7,004 nt of DNA from Lachnospiraceae bacterium (GTDB lineage Bacteria > Bacillota > Clostridia > Lachnospirales > Lachnospiraceae): contig JAGCCY010000149.1 in assembly GCA_017651385.1 (NCBI GenBank), positions 1 to 7,004 of the forward strand, in the 5' to 3' direction. Shown here piece by piece: positions 5,213 to 7,004 of this stretch. How positions within the stretch are numbered: position 1 is the first letter of the stretch; the number at the start of each line of letters is the position of its first letter. The notes beneath the pieces are model-generated. The model was not told the origin of the DNA. It did not search any database and saw nothing but the letters and a program-made list of their open reading frames with translations. The position numbers and the translations under genes were made by a program.

Positions 5213-6805
5213 CTTAATGAGGCTTCTAACCCGTAAATATGATAAACACGTCAGTAATATCATTATGAATATCAATACTGCCGATACGATCCTCGGATCG
5301 ATCAGATATGATATCGCAAACGACAGACCTCCCACGACCATCGTGATGACCATATGCGGGATTATGTATGCGGTTACCGCCATACCCTGCTTTATGACTT
5401 CGATCTCGTTTTCCCAGTCGAGCCTCCTGTGTTTTAAGCCGCATACAAGGCCGTAAACGGTCGAAAAAACACAAAGTGCGGTCATCAGAACCAGATTTAA
5501 CAATATCTGCACAAAGCCTGCGCCTGAAAAATACGTGATCACCAGAGTCGCGAAAAGCGAAACCGGAAGCTCGACCCACATATTGAAGATCATCTTCCCT
5601 TTTGCATCGTCTTTTGGATCGATCGGAAGGCTTTTCATTATCCAGTAATTCTTTCCTTCAAGCGAAGGTGTTACAGCCGTTGTGGACACCATTCCCGTCA
5701 TAAAATACACAACAAGCGGGATCGCGGAATATACCATGGTCATTGAAAACGGTGCATCATAAAGGACGCTCTTTATCGGTATCTTAAAATTTAAGATAAT
5801 AAGCCCAATCGAAACAAGGAATATCATTACAATCCCGATCACAACGTTTGACATATAGTTTGCGGAACCCGTGAATCTTTTAAATTCTTTATATGCAACG
5901 CTTGCCGCAGCGGTCCTTTTAACAGACTTCTTCGCAACATACTTTGTATGTTTGGTCTTAGCCGAAAGTTTTGAGTTGAGCTGTCTGTAAAACTTGCTCA
6001 CGATGAAAAAGAACACTTCGAACACGACTACGGAAACAGCGATGATAAGTATCATATGAAGGATGCTTAATTCGATGACCGACTTTGAAAAGGCATTCAC
6101 ACCCGGAATCATATTTCCCACTTTTCCCGTAAAACCCGCAACCTTCATTGCCGCTTCGCTCATATCACCGTTTGCAAAAAGCCTGTTCATAAAATAATTC
6201 ATAAAGAACGCAGGCATTACCAGGATCACTGTAAGGACCGTCTGTATGATGACCTTATGTTTGAAAAACGATCCCACCTTTGCAATGAGCATTCCTAAAG
6301 CGCTGGCCAAGATCATCGGCACTATCGGTAAAAAGAACGATAAGACTATCCACACTATCGCGGATATGACCGAACCGTTTCCCGAAATGCAGTAGCCCGC
6401 AAGCATCGAAAGCGAAAGAAATACCACGAAGATATTTGTCCTGTAATACATATAAAGAAACTTTGATCTTACCACATCCTTTACCGAAAAAGGCATGGCC
6501 ATCAGCATATCGTATTCTTTAAAGTTGAAAAGATATCCGTTGGTCCTAAATATCGTGAGGATGAAGCTTAACATGATTACCACCGAAGCAGCCGTCATGG
6601 GTATCATTTCAGGATAACCGTTAAAACCGAAAAGTAAAGAAACAAGGATGCAAAAGCCCAGTAAGACAACATCCAGCATACCGAATCCTATAGCTTCGCC
6701 TATGACTTTTCCGCGTCTTTTCTTGTCTTTTGAATGTCTTAAAATGTTTAGACCGCTTCTTGACTTGATCATCAGTCCGAGCAGCAACAATCTTTTACTT
6801 ATCAT
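5201..6805 (-). CDS. ABC exporter permease subunit (polytopic membrane protein, about 12 TM segments)
   Basis: This 534-residue protein is very hydrophobic. Likely membrane segments lie near 42-60, 68-86, 121-140, 147-177 (probably two), 187-208, 248-270, 317-338, 355-376, 411-426, 431-455, 477-498 and 505-522. A charged cytosolic stretch (271-312) separates two halves. Each half carries a similar cytosolic motif: YDMLMAMPFSVKD (98-110) and YWIMKSLPIDPKD (387-399), the second preceded by SLEGKN. Such 'EGK..W..KSLPI' motifs occur in large putative ABC-2-like exporters of Firmicutes. The ATG at 6805 lies inside the end of the ATPase gene (11-bp overlap) and has a GAGG site 9 nt upstream. The pair therefore forms a two-gene transporter, and the double-length permease may act as a pseudo-dimer. 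The substrate cannot be told from sequence. Confidence 0.85.
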   Translation of the reverse strand: MISKRLLLLGLMIKSRSGLNILRHSKDKKRRGKVIGEAIGFGMLDVVLLGFCILVSLLFGFNGYPEMIPMTAASVVIMLSFILTIFRTNGYLFNFKEYDMLMAMPFSVKDVVRSKFLYMYYRTNIFVVFLSLSMLAGYCISGNGSVISAIVWIVLSFFLPIVPMILASALGMLIAKVGSFFKHKVIIQTVLTVILVMPAFFMNYFMNRLFANGDMSEAAMKVAGFTGKVGNMIPGVNAFSKSVIELSILHMILIIAVSVVVFEVFFFIVSKFYRQLNSKLSAKTKHTKYVAKKSVKRTAAASVAYKEFKRFTGSANYMSNVVIGIVMIFLVSIGLIILNFKIPIKSVLYDAPFSMTMVYSAIPLVVYFMTGMVSTTAVTPSLEGKNYWIMKSLPIDPKDDAKGKMIFNMWVELPVSLFATLVITYFSGAGFVQILLNLVLMTALCVFSTVYGLVCGLKHRRLDWENEIEVIKQGMAVTAYIIPHMVITMVVGGLSFAISYLIDPRIVSAVLIFIMILLTCLSYLRVRSLIKKGA

Positions 6806-7004
6806 GATCCGTAACCTCTAAGAATACTTCTTCAAGCGATTTATCGCCCACAAGATCTTCCATCCTGCCTTCTGCGATGATCTTTCCGCCCTTTATGATC
6901 GCGATCTTATTGCAGAGTTTCTCGGCAACATCCAGAACATGTGTTGAAAAGAACACTGCCGACCCGCTTTCGCAAAGCTCCCTCATTTTCTCTTTAAGCG
7001 TAAA
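6795..7004 (-). CDS. ABC transporter ATP-binding protein, C-terminal fragment cut by the window edge
   Basis: Only the last 69 residues and the TAA are visible; the gene enters from the right edge. The fragment holds the H-loop, FFSTHVLDVAEKLCNKI, with the switch histidine at about 6939-6941. It continues with the typical AIIKGGKIIAEG strand-turn and a LEEVFLEVT tail of the kind seen in ABC-2 type exporter ATPases. Walker A, signature and Walker B motifs lie outside the window, so completeness cannot be judged. The ATG at 6986 is an internal methionine, since the frame stays open to the edge and the residues before it fit the ATPase. It powers the membrane protein encoded by the overlapping gene downstream. 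Confidence 0.9.
   Translation of the reverse strand, partial: FTLKEKMRELCESGSAVFFSTHVLDVAEKLCNKIAIIKGGKIIAEGRMEDLVGDKSLEEVFLEVTDHDK

Noticed and set aside
5226..5579. 117-residue minus-strand frame inside the permease gene
   Set aside because: It is in a different frame of the same strand, wholly inside a well-supported membrane protein, with an arginine/aspartate-rich random composition.

Overview
The window looks like a chromosomal segment of a Clostridia-type Firmicute, most likely a Lachnospiraceae relative. This is inferred from protein flavour and Shine-Dalgarno style; no rRNA or other marker gene is present. All real genes lie on the minus strand, so reading order runs from high to low coordinates. 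Coding density is very high. The only gap of note is 156 bp (3842-3997), and it separates two transcription units.

Unit A (7004 to 3998) begins off the right edge. It holds the C-terminal end of an ABC transporter ATPase, a 534-residue polytopic membrane protein of the ABC exporter permease type that overlaps it by 11 bp, an SPFH/band 7 membrane protein that starts 2 nt after the permease stop, and a 64-residue ribbon-helix-helix (RHH) protein 13 nt after that. A strong hairpin with a U-tract follows the RHH stop directly. The layout suggests co-expression of an exporter, a membrane scaffold protein and a small DNA-binding protein.

Unit B (about 3882 to beyond position 1) has a recognisable extended -10 promoter (TTGAAG, 17 nt, TATCCT). 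Its genes are an unrecognised 256-residue protein (proline-rich linker, Ala/Glu/Lys repeat helix and a C-terminal segment with ten cysteines), then trkA and trkH, which together encode a complete Trk-type K+ uptake system (two-RCK-domain gating protein plus membrane pore subunit). The last visible gene is the N-terminal part of a 37-kDa nucleoid-associated (NdpA/YejK) family protein. Intergenic spacings are 9, 1 and 18 nt, so translation is probably coupled.

The least explained element is the cysteine-rich repeat protein that leads the potassium operon. Its repeat region is a 39-bp in-frame tandem array containing two identical neighbouring copies. No mobile element, CRISPR array or RNA gene was found, and there is no clear defence system.
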